DNA from: JAXLYE01 sp046351595
Lineage (GTDB): Bacteria; Myxococcota_A; Polyangia; Palsa-1104; JAEUJZ01
Direction: 5' to 3'
Assembly: GCA_046351595.1 (NCBI GenBank)
Contig: JAXLYE010000008.1
Span: forward strand, 558,001 to 622,000
DNA: 64,000 bases
Below, piece after piece: positions 52,306-60,196 of this stretch. Position 1 is the first letter of the stretch. Every line of letters starts with the position of its first letter. The position numbers and the translations under genes were made by a program. The notes under the pieces were generated by a model, which was not told the DNA's origin, did not search any database, and saw nothing but the letters and a program-made list of their open reading frames with translations.

Positions 52306-54216
52306 TCAGCCCGGCGGACGGACCACGCGCTCGGCCCACTGGCCGATGTGGTTCGAGGTGTTGAGATCCTGGAACGGCAAGAGGAACGCGGCGTAGCTGC
52401 CGTCCTGACCGGCCGCGATCTTGTCCGGATCCACCGCGAACATCCACAGCCACTGCTTGCCGCTGGTGGGGTCGCCGGGATCACGCAGGCCGCCCTTGCG
52501 CCGCGACGAGATCGTCACCCAGAACAGCCGCCCCGCGCCCTGCTTCTGCTGGAACGGCGAGAAGCGCGCGAACGTGTCCGACAGATCCTTCTGCGCGCCG
52601 TCCTGGATGCCGGGCGCGCCGGCCTTGGCGAGCAGCACCGGCTGGCTCCCCGGCTGCGGCCGCACCGCCCACGTCTTGCCGCTCGGGTCCGCGTCGCCGT
52701 CGCACTGATCCGAGCTGTTGTTGCCGCCCGGGCAGGTCGACTCGCTGAAGGTGAGGAACGACGAGTCGGGCGCGAAGCTCGGGTTGTAGCGGTTCTTGCC
52801 GGTGACGATGGAGACCACGGTCTGCGGCGCGTTCCAGCCGCTGCCGTTCTGGGTCAGCACGTCGATGCCGCAGTTGAGCGGGCGCTGCGAGGTGTTGTGG
52901 ATGCCGACGTGGCTCAGCGCGATCAGGCGGCCGTCGGGCGACCAGTCGGGGTGGCTGGGCTCGAACTTGAGGTCGACGGACTCGGCGGGGATGCGCAGGC
53001 CGGTCGTACCGTTGTGGAACCACAGCATGTTGCGCGCCGGCGCGTCGGTGTCGCCGTAGATCGCGACGAAGCGGCTGCCGTTCGGGTTGAACGACGCGAA
53101 CTGGATGCGGTTGCTGGTGCTGTCGGTGCTGTCGCCGCGGACGGTGAAGCCGGGCGAGTTCATCATCGAGGTGTCCTTGCTGAGATCCGCGACGTAGACC
53201 AGCTGCCCGGCGCCCTGACCGCGCAGCGAGGCGACCATCTTGCTGCCGTCGCGCGACAGGGCGTGGCAGCCGATGCACGCGGGCGAGTTGACGCCGTCCT
53301 GCAGGAACGGCTTGGGCGCCAGGCCGACGGCGCCGAAGTCGACGCGCAGGATCGCGGTGGGGCTGCTCGTGCTCCAGTAGTACAGGGCGCCGCTCACGTT
53401 CTCCTGCGCGAACTGCGCCTTGAGCTCCGCCGACTCGCCGAAGCCGGTGCCGGCGTCGTCGCTGCCGCGCACGCGCACCGCGACCGGACCGGCGCCGGCG
53501 TTGGAGCCGGCGACATAGGCGTAGGTGATCGGATCGACGTTGAAGATGCAGCCGCCGTTTACCATCGTGCCGCAGCGCGTATACGTGGTGACGGTGGTGC
53601 TGGGGCTGTTGAACGAGACCTGGAACAGCGTGTTCTGCGCCGCGCCGGGCTTGAAGTGGACCTCCAGGCTCTGGATGTTCGGCGGCAGCATGACGCCGTC
53701 GTTGGGGTAGACGAGCTGCGGCGCACGGCCGGGGGTCGCTGTGCCCTGGAAGCTCTTGCCAGGATCCGCGGGCAGCGGCGTGCCCATGCCCGCGGGCGGA
53801 TCGACCTTGACCGTCGCGGACAGGTGCACCACCAGGTGGCCGCTGGCAGAGACCGGCGCGGTCGCGGTGTTGAGCGTCGCGAACACCTTGGTGTCGCCGC
53901 CGCGGCCCGGCGTGCTCGAGAACGCCGCGCCCGCGAAGCCGCCGACGCCGCTGTTCTCGAGCGAGAAGACCACCTTGTCGGTCAGCTCGCGCTCGCCGTC
54001 GGGGAACTGGCCGAACGCCTTGTACGATAGGGTCGCGGCCTGCTTCTCGGTCACCTCGAGCGTCTGCTCGGTCGGCTCCAGGCGCAGCGAGGTCAGCCCC
54101 GCGAGCTCATCGCCCGACTGCCCGCCGAGCGTGGAGTTATTGCAGCCAGACAGCCCGAGCGCCCCCAGCAGGAAGGCCAGCCCGAGCACCCGCCCATTGC
54201 CTATTAAGAGTTTCAT
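52306..54216 (-). CDS. TolB-like propeller lipoprotein with a c-type haem motif
   Basis: A 636-residue lipoprotein (lipobox GLSGC). Residues 40-150 are an Ig-like domain (LRLEPTEQTLEVTEKQAATL). Residues 300-330 carry SPACIGCHALSRDGSKMVAS, a CxxCH haem-binding motif inside a propeller that continues with SHPDWSPDGRLIALSH, YNPSFAPDSSFLTFSEST. Proteins with TolB-like blades and one or more CxxCH in myxobacteria are often called cytochrome c-family. A single haem is likely if the cytochrome maturation system is present. Convergent with manC (30 bp). Confidence 0.8.
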   Translation of the reverse strand: MKLLIGNGRVLGLAFLLGALGLSGCNNSTLGGQSGDELAGLTSLRLEPTEQTLEVTEKQAATLSYKAFGQFPDGERELTDKVVFSLENSGVGGFAGAAFSSTPGRGGDTKVFATLNTATAPVSASGHLVVHLSATVKVDPPAGMGTPLPADPGKSFQGTATPGRAPQLVYPNDGVMLPPNIQSLEVHFKPGAAQNTLFQVSFNSPSTTVTTYTRCGTMVNGGCIFNVDPITYAYVAGSNAGAGPVAVRVRGSDDAGTGFGESAELKAQFAQENVSGALYYWSTSSPTAILRVDFGAVGLAPKPFLQDGVNSPACIGCHALSRDGSKMVASLRGQGAGQLVYVADLSKDTSMMNSPGFTVRGDSTDSTSNRIQFASFNPNGSRFVAIYGDTDAPARNMLWFHNGTTGLRIPAESVDLKFEPSHPDWSPDGRLIALSHVGIHNTSQRPLNCGIDVLTQNGSGWNAPQTVVSIVTGKNRYNPSFAPDSSFLTFSESTCPGGNNSSDQCDGDADPSGKTWAVRPQPGSQPVLLAKAGAPGIQDGAQKDLSDTFARFSPFQQKQGAGRLFWVTISSRRKGGLRDPGDPTSGKQWLWMFAVDPDKIAAGQDGSYAAFLLPFQDLNTSNHIGQWAERVVRPPG

Positions 54217-54459
54217 GGACGCTGACTATCGGACATTTCTCCGAGTAAGACAAGGCGCGGAACGGGAACAGATGCGTAACAACCGTTTGACGGCTGGCGC
54301 GGCTTGATATCGACACATCTAAGGTAAACACCTTATAAGCGCGTATTGGTCCAATTAATAAATAAGGAACTACCCGATATCGAATAAGCGAGGTGCGCCC
54401 GCGCGGTCCCGGCCGGCGGCGCGTCGCGCCCGCGCGCAGCCCCGGCGATAATCAGGCCC
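54217..54459. promoter_or_regulatory. AT-rich divergent promoter region with palindrome
   Basis: The region between the haem lipoprotein (minus) and AraC gene (plus) is markedly AT-rich at 54300-54390. It contains a perfect inverted repeat TAAGGT-AAAC-ACCTTA (54320-54335), a TATAAG box next to it, and two GATATCGA direct repeats (54306-54313, 54376-54383). These are good candidates for promoter and operator sites. Confidence 0.5.
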
Positions 54460-55488
54460 GTGGCTGGACCCGGCGTCTGCATCCGCGCGCTGCGCATCTG
54501 CTCCCTGATCGCGGGGGCGCGCGGCCTCGACCTGGAACCGATCCTCAGCCGGCACGGGCTCGGGCCGGACGTGCTCGCGGACCCGCTGGCGCGCATCCCG
54601 CACAAGCTGGTGGTGGCGCTGTGGACCGAGCTGCCCGAGCGCTGCGGCGATCCGGACCTCGGGCTGCACGCCGCCGAGGCCAGCCAGGATCTCGCGCTCG
54701 ACGTCCTGGACTACGCGGCGCAGAGCTGCAGCACCGTCGGGCAAACGATGGAGTGCATGCGCCGCTACATCCACATCCTGCACGACGCCGCCCGCGTGCG
54801 CATCGAGACCGAGGGAGACGTCGGCCGCTACGTGCAGGAGTTCGTGTGCGAGCCCGCGGTGCCGCGCGCCTTCTTCGAGTTCATCCTCGCCCGCTGGGTG
54901 CTGCGGCTGCGCCGGACCTGCGCGGGCCCGGTGCCGCTGCGCGAGCTCGTCTTTCCGCACGCCCGGCCCGCCTCGCTCGCCGAGCACGAGCGGGTGCTGG
55001 GGCTGCCGCTGCGCTTCGGCGCGCCGCACGGCGCCATCGTGTTCGATCGCGAGCTCCTCGAGCGGCGGCTGCGGGTGACGGTCCCGATCTCGCTCGACGC
55101 CGACGTGCTGGAGCGGCGCGTCGAGGAGATGGCGCTGGAGGTGGAGCGGCCGGCGGGCCCCCCGAACGCCCCCGACGTCGTGATCGTGCACAGGGCGCGG
55201 CGCATCGTCGCCGACCTCTTGCCGAGCGGCCCGCCGGGGCTCGACGAGCTCGCGCGCCGCCTGGGCCTGAGCAGCCGCAGCCTGCAGCGCCGCCTGCAGG
55301 AGGCCGGGACGACGTTCGCGCAGGTCGTGGACGCGACCCGCCGCGAGCTCGCGCTGCGCCACCTGCAGGACCGGCGGCTGTCCCTGACCGAGATTGCGTT
55401 CCTTACCGGCTTCGCCGACGCCAGCGCGTTCCACCGTGCGTTCCGCCGCTGGACCGGCACCACGCCGCGCGAGCACCGCAGGGGATGA
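54460..55488 (+). CDS. AraC family transcriptional regulator
   Basis: A 342-residue regulator. The N-terminal 190 residues are an Arabinose_bd (OruR-like) effector domain (ILSRHGLGPDVLADPLARIP, DLGLHAAEASQDLALDVLDY). The C-terminal part has two helix-turn-helices: LDELARRLGLSSRSLQRRLQ and LSLTEIAFLTGFADASAFHR with RAFRRWTGTTPREHR, the AraC signature. GTG at 54460 is the start; no strong ribosome binding site. The divergent lipoprotein is a possible target because of the palindrome between them. Confidence 0.9.
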   Translation: MAGPGVCIRALRICSLIAGARGLDLEPILSRHGLGPDVLADPLARIPHKLVVALWTELPERCGDPDLGLHAAEASQDLALDVLDYAAQSCSTVGQTMECMRRYIHILHDAARVRIETEGDVGRYVQEFVCEPAVPRAFFEFILARWVLRLRRTCAGPVPLRELVFPHARPASLAEHERVLGLPLRFGAPHGAIVFDRELLERRLRVTVPISLDADVLERRVEEMALEVERPAGPPNAPDVVIVHRARRIVADLLPSGPPGLDELARRLGLSSRSLQRRLQEAGTTFAQVVDATRRELALRHLQDRRLSLTEIAFLTGFADASAFHRAFRRWTGTTPREHRRG

Positions 55489-55588
55489 CCCGGGCCGGCG
55501 CGCACGGGACGCGCGGCTGGCACCCAGGGTCAGGATTTTGGCGGGCCGGGCCAAGACGCCGGCCGCTCCGTCGCCCGATCCTGGGCGC

Positions 55589-56134
55589 ATGGACGCACAC
55601 CGCGAAGACCCGCGCGATCTCCCCGCTTCACAGACCCCGGCCGAGGTGCGCAAGGACCGCAGCGCCGCCTGGCTCTGGATCATCACGTTCATCTATGGGC
55701 TGCACGTGATGGAGGAGTTCACCTTCAACTGGGCCGCCTGGGCCAACAGCATCGGCCTGGGCTTCACCTGGAGCGACTTCTACCTGACCAACGCCGAGGT
55801 CATCGTGCTGGGCGCCTCGGCGGCGATGATCGGCTGGCGCATGCCGCAGGTCAGCCTCGGCTTCCCGGCGCTGGCGCTGGTGAACGGCGTGTTCTTTCAC
55901 ATCCTGCCGAGCGTGCTCGCGCTGCGCCCCAACCCGGGCGCGCTGACCGCGACGTTCCTGTTCCTGCCGGTCTCGCTGCGGATCTTCCGCGAGGTGCTGC
56001 GGCAGGGCATCGCGACGCGCCGCCAGATCACGGTGGCCTTCGTGTTCGCGGCGCTGGCGCAGGGCTTCCCGCTCGTGCTGCTCAAGCTCAAGCCGCTGCT
56101 CGCGTACGCATCCGCGGGCGCGCTGGCCCGGTAG
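55589..56134 (+). CDS. HXXEE-domain membrane protein
   Basis: A 181-residue integral membrane protein with five to six helices. IYGLHVMEEFTFNWAAWA has the His-x-x-Glu-Glu motif that names the family, placed in the first helix as usual. Function of HXXEE proteins is not known; the conserved His and Glu could bind metal. The ATG at 55589 has a GGGC-type weak ribosome binding site. It is 100 bp after the AraC gene and may be co-transcribed. Confidence 0.8.
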   Translation: MDAHREDPRDLPASQTPAEVRKDRSAAWLWIITFIYGLHVMEEFTFNWAAWANSIGLGFTWSDFYLTNAEVIVLGASAAMIGWRMPQVSLGFPALALVNGVFFHILPSVLALRPNPGALTATFLFLPVSLRIFREVLRQGIATRRQITVAFVFAALAQGFPLVLLKLKPLLAYASAGALAR

Positions 56135-56183
56135 CCGTTGCCGCTCGCTTCGGTGCGCCATCGCGTGGAGCAGTGGCGGCGCT

Positions 56184-56527
56184 TCAGCGCGGCGCGGTCG
56201 CGGCGGCAGTCCCCGGCTCGACCGTCGAGGACAGCGCCGAGGCCGGAGCACCGGGAGCCGCCGCCGGGCGCGCCGTCGATCCGTCCGGCTCCGTCAGCGA
56301 GTCGAGCTTGAAGACCCCGGCTGGCCCCGTGCCGACATACACCGCGCGCCGGCCGCAGCCGTCCACGCCGTAGGTCACGGGCCCGAGCTCGGTGAGCGTG
56401 AGCTGCTCGGCGGGCACCGCAGCTCGAAGGCGGCGCGGCGCTGCAGCTGCTCCATCGAAGCGTATACGCAGCCGGGGGAGGCCGAGACGAAGAGGGACAG
56501 CAAGACCAGGGTTCGTCGCTGCGACAT
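56184..56527 (-). pseudogene. Frameshifted small lipoprotein
   Basis: From the ATG at 56527 one frame reads MSQRRTLVLLSLFVSASPGC and, after a short stretch, AAFELRCP: a signal peptide with lipobox SPGC followed by a conserved Cys. This frame soon stops. The neighbouring frame continues AEQLTLTELGPVTYGVDGCG and then VYVGTG, matching a common myxobacterial motif family (AAxxLxCPxxxLxxxxLGxxxYxVxGCGxxxxY). The switch is at the CTGCGGTGCCCGCC stretch, near 56424. A one-base insertion (or two-base loss) breaks the gene; a read error is the alternative. The tail is Ala/Pro rich. Confidence 0.7.
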
Positions 56528-56599
56528 GGCGGATGACCAGCGGCGGCGGGAGGAGCCGCCGAAGAGGGAGCGTTAGGGGCGACTCGACGCAGGGAGCGC

Positions 56600-56794
56600 T
56601 CAACGGAAAAGGACCTTCAGGACAGCGGCCGTATCACTCATCGACTCAGCGAGAACGGCCGGCTGCGGCTGCAGCTCCGCCAGCGCCGCGCGCGGGTCCT
56701 CGTCGTCGACATACGGCTCCACCGTGTAGATGTTGTGTCCGGCGTCGTCGGTCCACAGGGATGAGTGATCGCAGTCGGCGGGCCGGAGTGGCAA
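56600..56794 (-). CDS. Small hypothetical protein or remnant
   Basis: A 64-residue frame starting with TTG at 56794 and open further upstream without ATG or GTG. It has YTVEPYVDDEDPRAALAELQ, which resembles YVSVLPYEPAFADPAYALEA at the start of the unknown protein at 60580. The resemblance (Y-x-V-x-P-Y, D-P-x-x-A-L) is short and may be chance. No ribosome binding site is clear. It lies directly upstream of the frameshifted lipoprotein. Probably a gene fragment. Confidence 0.3.
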   Translation of the reverse strand: MPLRPADCDHSSLWTDDAGHNIYTVEPYVDDEDPRAALAELQPQPAVLAESMSDTAAVLKVLFR

Positions 56795-56847
56795 GCGCTG
56801 GCACAGGTCCGCTGCGAAGGCTCGTCTACAATCGTATTGTCATAGGC

Positions 56848-58254
56848 GTGAGAGACCCGCGCGCAAGGATCGAACGAACCGGCTCCCATCGCTGGCTGCG
56901 GCTGGCGGCGCTCGGGCTGCTCCTGCTCGGCGCCATGGCCCGGGCCCAGGGCCGACCGGGCACCGACCCGGACAGCCTGCGCCGGGTCCTGTGGGAGCCG
57001 CTCAGCAGCGAGCGCGCCAACATCGTCATGGGAGCGCTCGGCCCGATCGATCGCTCACACGCAAGCCCCCGTCTCGGCGGGACGCTGCGCTTCCCGCAGG
57101 ACGGGGTGTGGCTGCGCCTGGGTCGCGCCGACGGCGAGCGCGTGGTCGCGGTCGAGCTGCGCGACGGCAGCGATGGCGAAGCGGCCTACTCGGGTCCGCT
57201 GCCGCTGGGCCTGCGCTTTGGTCTGCAGCGGGCCGAGACCGAGCGCCTGCTCGGCGGCACACCGTGTCCGGGCCGCCCGAGCTGTCTCTATCGCGCCCGC
57301 GGCCTGGAGCTTTTGTACAGCCAGGACCAGCGCCTCAGCGGCCTGCGCCTGGTGCCGGACCTCTCGCCGACGCAGGCAGGGGTCACGGTGCGGCCGGTGC
57401 TGACCGGCACGACCCAGGACGGCGTGTTCGGCGCGGCGGTGGGCTTCACCCTGCGCAGCTACAGCCTCTCGGCCAAGAAGCTCGTCACCACCACCCTTAC
57501 CGTCGAGGACGCGCAGGGCAGGCCCGTGCTCGCAGCGAAGGAGCTGCTGGCGTTCCGCGGCCCGGGCGGGGCGGTGAGCGTGCGCGCGCAACGCTCGGTC
57601 ATGGGGATGACGGAGGCGTCGCTGTTCGTGCCCTACTATGCGCTGCAGCTCCCGCCCGGCGCCCACCTGCTGCGATTCCGCGTCTCGGCGACGCAGGCAG
57701 GGACCGGCCGCTCGCCGCGCAGCGAGCCCGGAGGCGGAGCCGCCGACGCGATCATCCAGATGCCGGTGGTCAAGGCGCTGCGGCTCGGCGTCCGTAGCGC
57801 CGAGGTGGGCCGCTTCCACGGCGCCGGCGGCGTGATCGCCGGCGCGCTGACCGCGGGCGCCTCGACGCTGTTTGTCAGTCCCGGCGACAAGCCCGATCTG
57901 TTCTGGACCGTGGAGTACGGCGGTCGCGGCCTGTACCGCTCGCCGGTGCGGTACAAGCGCAAGCAGGCGGAGTGGACCGGCTCCTCCGACTGGATGCGTG
58001 TGGCCGCCGGCGATCGGCTCCGCATCCACGTCTACGACCGCCGCGTCGCCTCGGACGCCGCTCGCTTCTTTTCGGGCATGGTCACGACGGGGATGTTCCT
58101 CTACCCGATGCCTGTGCGCTCGTACGGGGTCGAAGAGATGGGTGTGTTCGACCTCTCCGTCGATCAGCTGCTGCGCTCCGGCGACGGCCTGGGCCCTATG
58201 AAGAACGGCAGCATCACCCGCCTGCTCCTCTCGCCGCCGCAGGTCCGCGACTGA
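56848..58254 (+). CDS. Exported protein of unknown function
   Basis: A 468-residue exported protein. The signal peptide is about residues 15-35 (WLRLAALGLLLLGAMARAQG). Residues 45-165 look like a small beta-rich domain with a Cys pair (GTPCPGRPSCLYRA). The later part has long beta strands (LFVPYYALQLPPGAHLLRFRVS) and WTVEYGGRGLYRSPVRYKRK, which could be two sandwich domains; SDWMRVAAGDRLRIHVYDRR resembles a C2-like or DUF edge. No family identified. GTG at 56848 is the best start (AGG a few bases upstream), since the frame further upstream has no signal peptide. Confidence 0.65.
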   Translation: MRDPRARIERTGSHRWLRLAALGLLLLGAMARAQGRPGTDPDSLRRVLWEPLSSERANIVMGALGPIDRSHASPRLGGTLRFPQDGVWLRLGRADGERVVAVELRDGSDGEAAYSGPLPLGLRFGLQRAETERLLGGTPCPGRPSCLYRARGLELLYSQDQRLSGLRLVPDLSPTQAGVTVRPVLTGTTQDGVFGAAVGFTLRSYSLSAKKLVTTTLTVEDAQGRPVLAAKELLAFRGPGGAVSVRAQRSVMGMTEASLFVPYYALQLPPGAHLLRFRVSATQAGTGRSPRSEPGGGAADAIIQMPVVKALRLGVRSAEVGRFHGAGGVIAGALTAGASTLFVSPGDKPDLFWTVEYGGRGLYRSPVRYKRKQAEWTGSSDWMRVAAGDRLRIHVYDRRVASDAARFFSGMVTTGMFLYPMPVRSYGVEEMGVFDLSVDQLLRSGDGLGPMKNGSITRLLLSPPQVRD

Positions 58255-58308
58255 GGCGCGCCGCGCCGTCGTGAGTGAGGCGCGGCCGTCGGTCCCTGGG
58301 CGGCCCTC

Positions 58309-58334
58309 TCATACAGGGGGAACTTTCCCGTGCC
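58309..58334. repeat. Dispersed palindromic repeat, family 2, copy B (inverted)
   Basis: Inverted copy of the 26-base core at 37139-37164 (24 of 26 matches). It lies 55 bp after the stop of the exported protein gene. The stretch following it in the inverted direction is also similar (shared GCC, CGG and GGAGG blocks). Confidence 0.6.
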
Positions 58335-58507
58335 TCCTGCTAGGCCGACCGGGCTCTGGTGGCGCAGCAGGGCCAGAACCTGCGGCCGGCTCGCCGTGGT
58401 CCTGATCTGCTCGAAGAGGGCAAAGGTCGCGCTTGGACCCCCGAGGGACCGATGGCGTTACTTTGAACGACCGTGCGAGCAGCCAGCTTGTCGACGAGGG
58501 TGGCGAC

Positions 58508-59428
58508 GTGAGGACCGGCCACGAGCGCTGCGGTCGAGGCAAGTCGATCATGCACAGCGGTTCGCGGAGCGGCAGCAGGCTGCGCGCGCGCTCCCGCCTG
58601 ACCCACCAGCAAGGCGATGCGCTGCGCTACAGCGCCGCGCACAGCTGGGGAGGGCTCGGAGACAAGACGCGCCGCCGCTACCTGCAGCAGTCCGAGACCC
58701 TCACGCATCGCCTCGGCGCGGTGTCGCTGCACGAGCTGCGGCGCTCGCACCTGCACGCCTACTCCGAGCAGCGCCAGGCCGAGGGCATCAAGCCCCAGAC
58801 GGTCAAGAAGGAGTTCGGCGTGCTGCGCCAGGCGCTCGGCGAGGCCGTTGGCAACCGCGCCTGCTCGGCCGACGTGCTGTCGGCGTTCCCCAAGGTGCGC
58901 GTGAAGCCGCCGCGCAAAGAGCGCGCGCTGACCTTCGATGAGTACCTGAAGCTGCGCGCAGTGCTGCCGGCGATCCGTCAAGACTACCTGGACCTGGCCG
59001 TGTTCACCGGCGCCCGGCACAGCGAGCTCGAACGCTTGGAGCGCAAGCACTTCGACTTCGCCAAGGGGACGATGCTGATCCCGGGCACCAAGACCGACGG
59101 CGCCCACCGCGTGAACCCGATCCCCGAGGCCATCCTGCCGATCGCCCGTCGCTGTCCCGGCGGCCGGCTGCTCGTGCCCTGGCTCAACGTGCGCCGCGAT
59201 CTGGCCATCGCCTGCAAGCAGGCCGGCATCCCGCACGCCACGTCCAACGATCTGCGCCGCACCTTCACCACGTGGCTGCTCGAGGGCGGAGCGTCCGAGC
59301 TCGAGGTCAAGCGCCTGCTCGGCCACGGCCGCACGAGCCCGATGGTCGCCAAGGTCTACGCGCAGCTCGGGCAGGAGCGCCTGAAGGCGGCGATCTCCGT
59401 CTTGCCCAAGCAGCAGGCGCCGCCGTGA
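58508..59428 (+). CDS. Tyrosine recombinase/integrase
   Basis: A 306-residue phage-type integrase. An N-terminal SAM-like core-binding domain (TRRRYLQQSETLTHRLG, LHAYSEQRQAEGIKPQTVKK) precedes the catalytic domain: Arg in FTGARHSELERL, Lys in IPGTKTDGAHR, SNDLRRTFTTWLLE (box with Arg; the usual His three residues before it is Asn), RLLGHGRTSPMVAKVYAQLG with His and nucleophile Tyr. GTG 58508 after GAGGGTGGCGAC is chosen; ATG 58550 is an alternative. It ends in a strong terminator. It probably moves the island ending at tRNA-Phe. Confidence 0.85.
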   Translation: MRTGHERCGRGKSIMHSGSRSGSRLRARSRLTHQQGDALRYSAAHSWGGLGDKTRRRYLQQSETLTHRLGAVSLHELRRSHLHAYSEQRQAEGIKPQTVKKEFGVLRQALGEAVGNRACSADVLSAFPKVRVKPPRKERALTFDEYLKLRAVLPAIRQDYLDLAVFTGARHSELERLERKHFDFAKGTMLIPGTKTDGAHRVNPIPEAILPIARRCPGGRLLVPWLNVRRDLAIACKQAGIPHATSNDLRRTFTTWLLEGGASELEVKRLLGHGRTSPMVAKVYAQLGQERLKAAISVLPKQQAPP

Positions 59429-59461
59429 CACGCTGCGCTCCCTGAACCCCCCAGACCGCTG

Positions 59462-59516
59462 AAGCCGAGCCGTTTTCGGGCCTGAACAGGACCCGTACGG
59501 CTCGGCTTTTTCTTTT
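59462..59516 (+). terminator. Strong Rho-independent terminator of the integrase gene
   Basis: AAGCCGAGCCGT (59462-59473) pairs with ACGGCTCGGCTT (59497-59508), with inner CGGG/CCCG and CCTG/CAGG pairing; TTTTTCTTTT follows the stem. This is the clearest intrinsic terminator in the window. Confidence 0.9.
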
Positions 59517-59636
59517 GGCGCTGAGCAGACTCTACCCTCGGCGCGATGGCCGCGTCCAAGCCACAAGTTGGGCCTTGGAGCGCTGCATTTTTGTAGCTGC
59601 CGGCACGTTCTGTCCGCGCCGCGCGCTGCAACCGAT

Positions 59637-59701
59637 CGCCGATGATCGGGTACCCGATCATCCCTGTTCGACCCGGTGCCGGACGCGACCGATCATCGGC
59701 G
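59637..59701. repeat. Array of three CCGATNATCGG palindromes
   Basis: CCGATGATCGG (59639-59649), CCGATCATCCC (59653-59663) and CCGATCATCGG (59689-59699). The first two make a larger palindrome (22 bp, 59641-59662, centred on GTAC). A 13-bp outer inverted repeat CGCCGATGATCGG/CCGATCATCGGCG spans 59637-59701. It lies between the integrase terminator and the end of the unknown operon. It may be an operator, a recombination core or a folded terminator; the remainder of 59517-59794 has no gene. Confidence 0.6.
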
Positions 59702-59794
59702 TGCGGCATAAGAAAGAGGGTTTTAGGAACGAAGGTTTTGGTACGCGGGACACGCGCGGCGGTCGGGGTTGCCGTTCGGCAAGACCGAGGCGGG

Positions 59795-60190
59795 CTAGTG
59801 CAGCGGCTCGTCTGCGGGCGCTGTCGGCTGCCGGCTGCGCTCCAGCGCCGGCAAGAGGCTCAGCTCGTCGAGCAGCTCGCGGAAGGCGCGCCGCTTGCCC
59901 GTGCGGACCAGGCCGCGCACGTCCTCATCCGCGGCCGCCTCGACGAACCGCAGCACCGGCAGCGCCGGCAGGCACACCGTCACGCTCGGCACCATCTCCA
60001 CCAGCACCGGCTGCGTGAGCAGCTCCAGCTCGTGCAGGTGCTCGGAGAACCGCTGCAGATCGATGCCCCAGAAGCGGCAGAAGGGCTCGATGAGCACCCA
60101 GCGCTGGTGCTGGCCGTCCTCGACCATCGGGACCGGCAGGTGCCCGTCCAGGTGGCAGTGGTAGATCTCCAACGAGCCGGCGGGCAGCAT
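59795..60190 (-). CDS. Unknown island protein, possibly antirepressor N-terminal-like
   Basis: A 131-residue protein. RWVLIEPFCRFWGIDLQRFS followed by VPSVTVCLPALPVLRFVEAA has the layout of the P22 antirepressor N-terminal domain (hydrophobic-P-hydrophobic-C, GID, later LP and W/F). It is last of a four-gene operon, 6 bp after the neighbour. The N-terminal IYHCHLDGHLPVPMV contains His/Cys/Asp that could bind metal. Family assignment is tentative. Confidence 0.6.
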   Translation of the reverse strand: MLPAGSLEIYHCHLDGHLPVPMVEDGQHQRWVLIEPFCRFWGIDLQRFSEHLHELELLTQPVLVEMVPSVTVCLPALPVLRFVEAAADEDVRGLVRTGKRRAFRELLDELSLLPALERSRQPTAPADEPLH

Positions 60191-60196
60191 GGCGCG

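Noticed and set aside
58255..58507. Left attachment site copy of the tRNA-Phe 3' end
   Set aside because: No match to the tRNA 3' segment of more than a few bases was found near the integrase, so island borders are left open.
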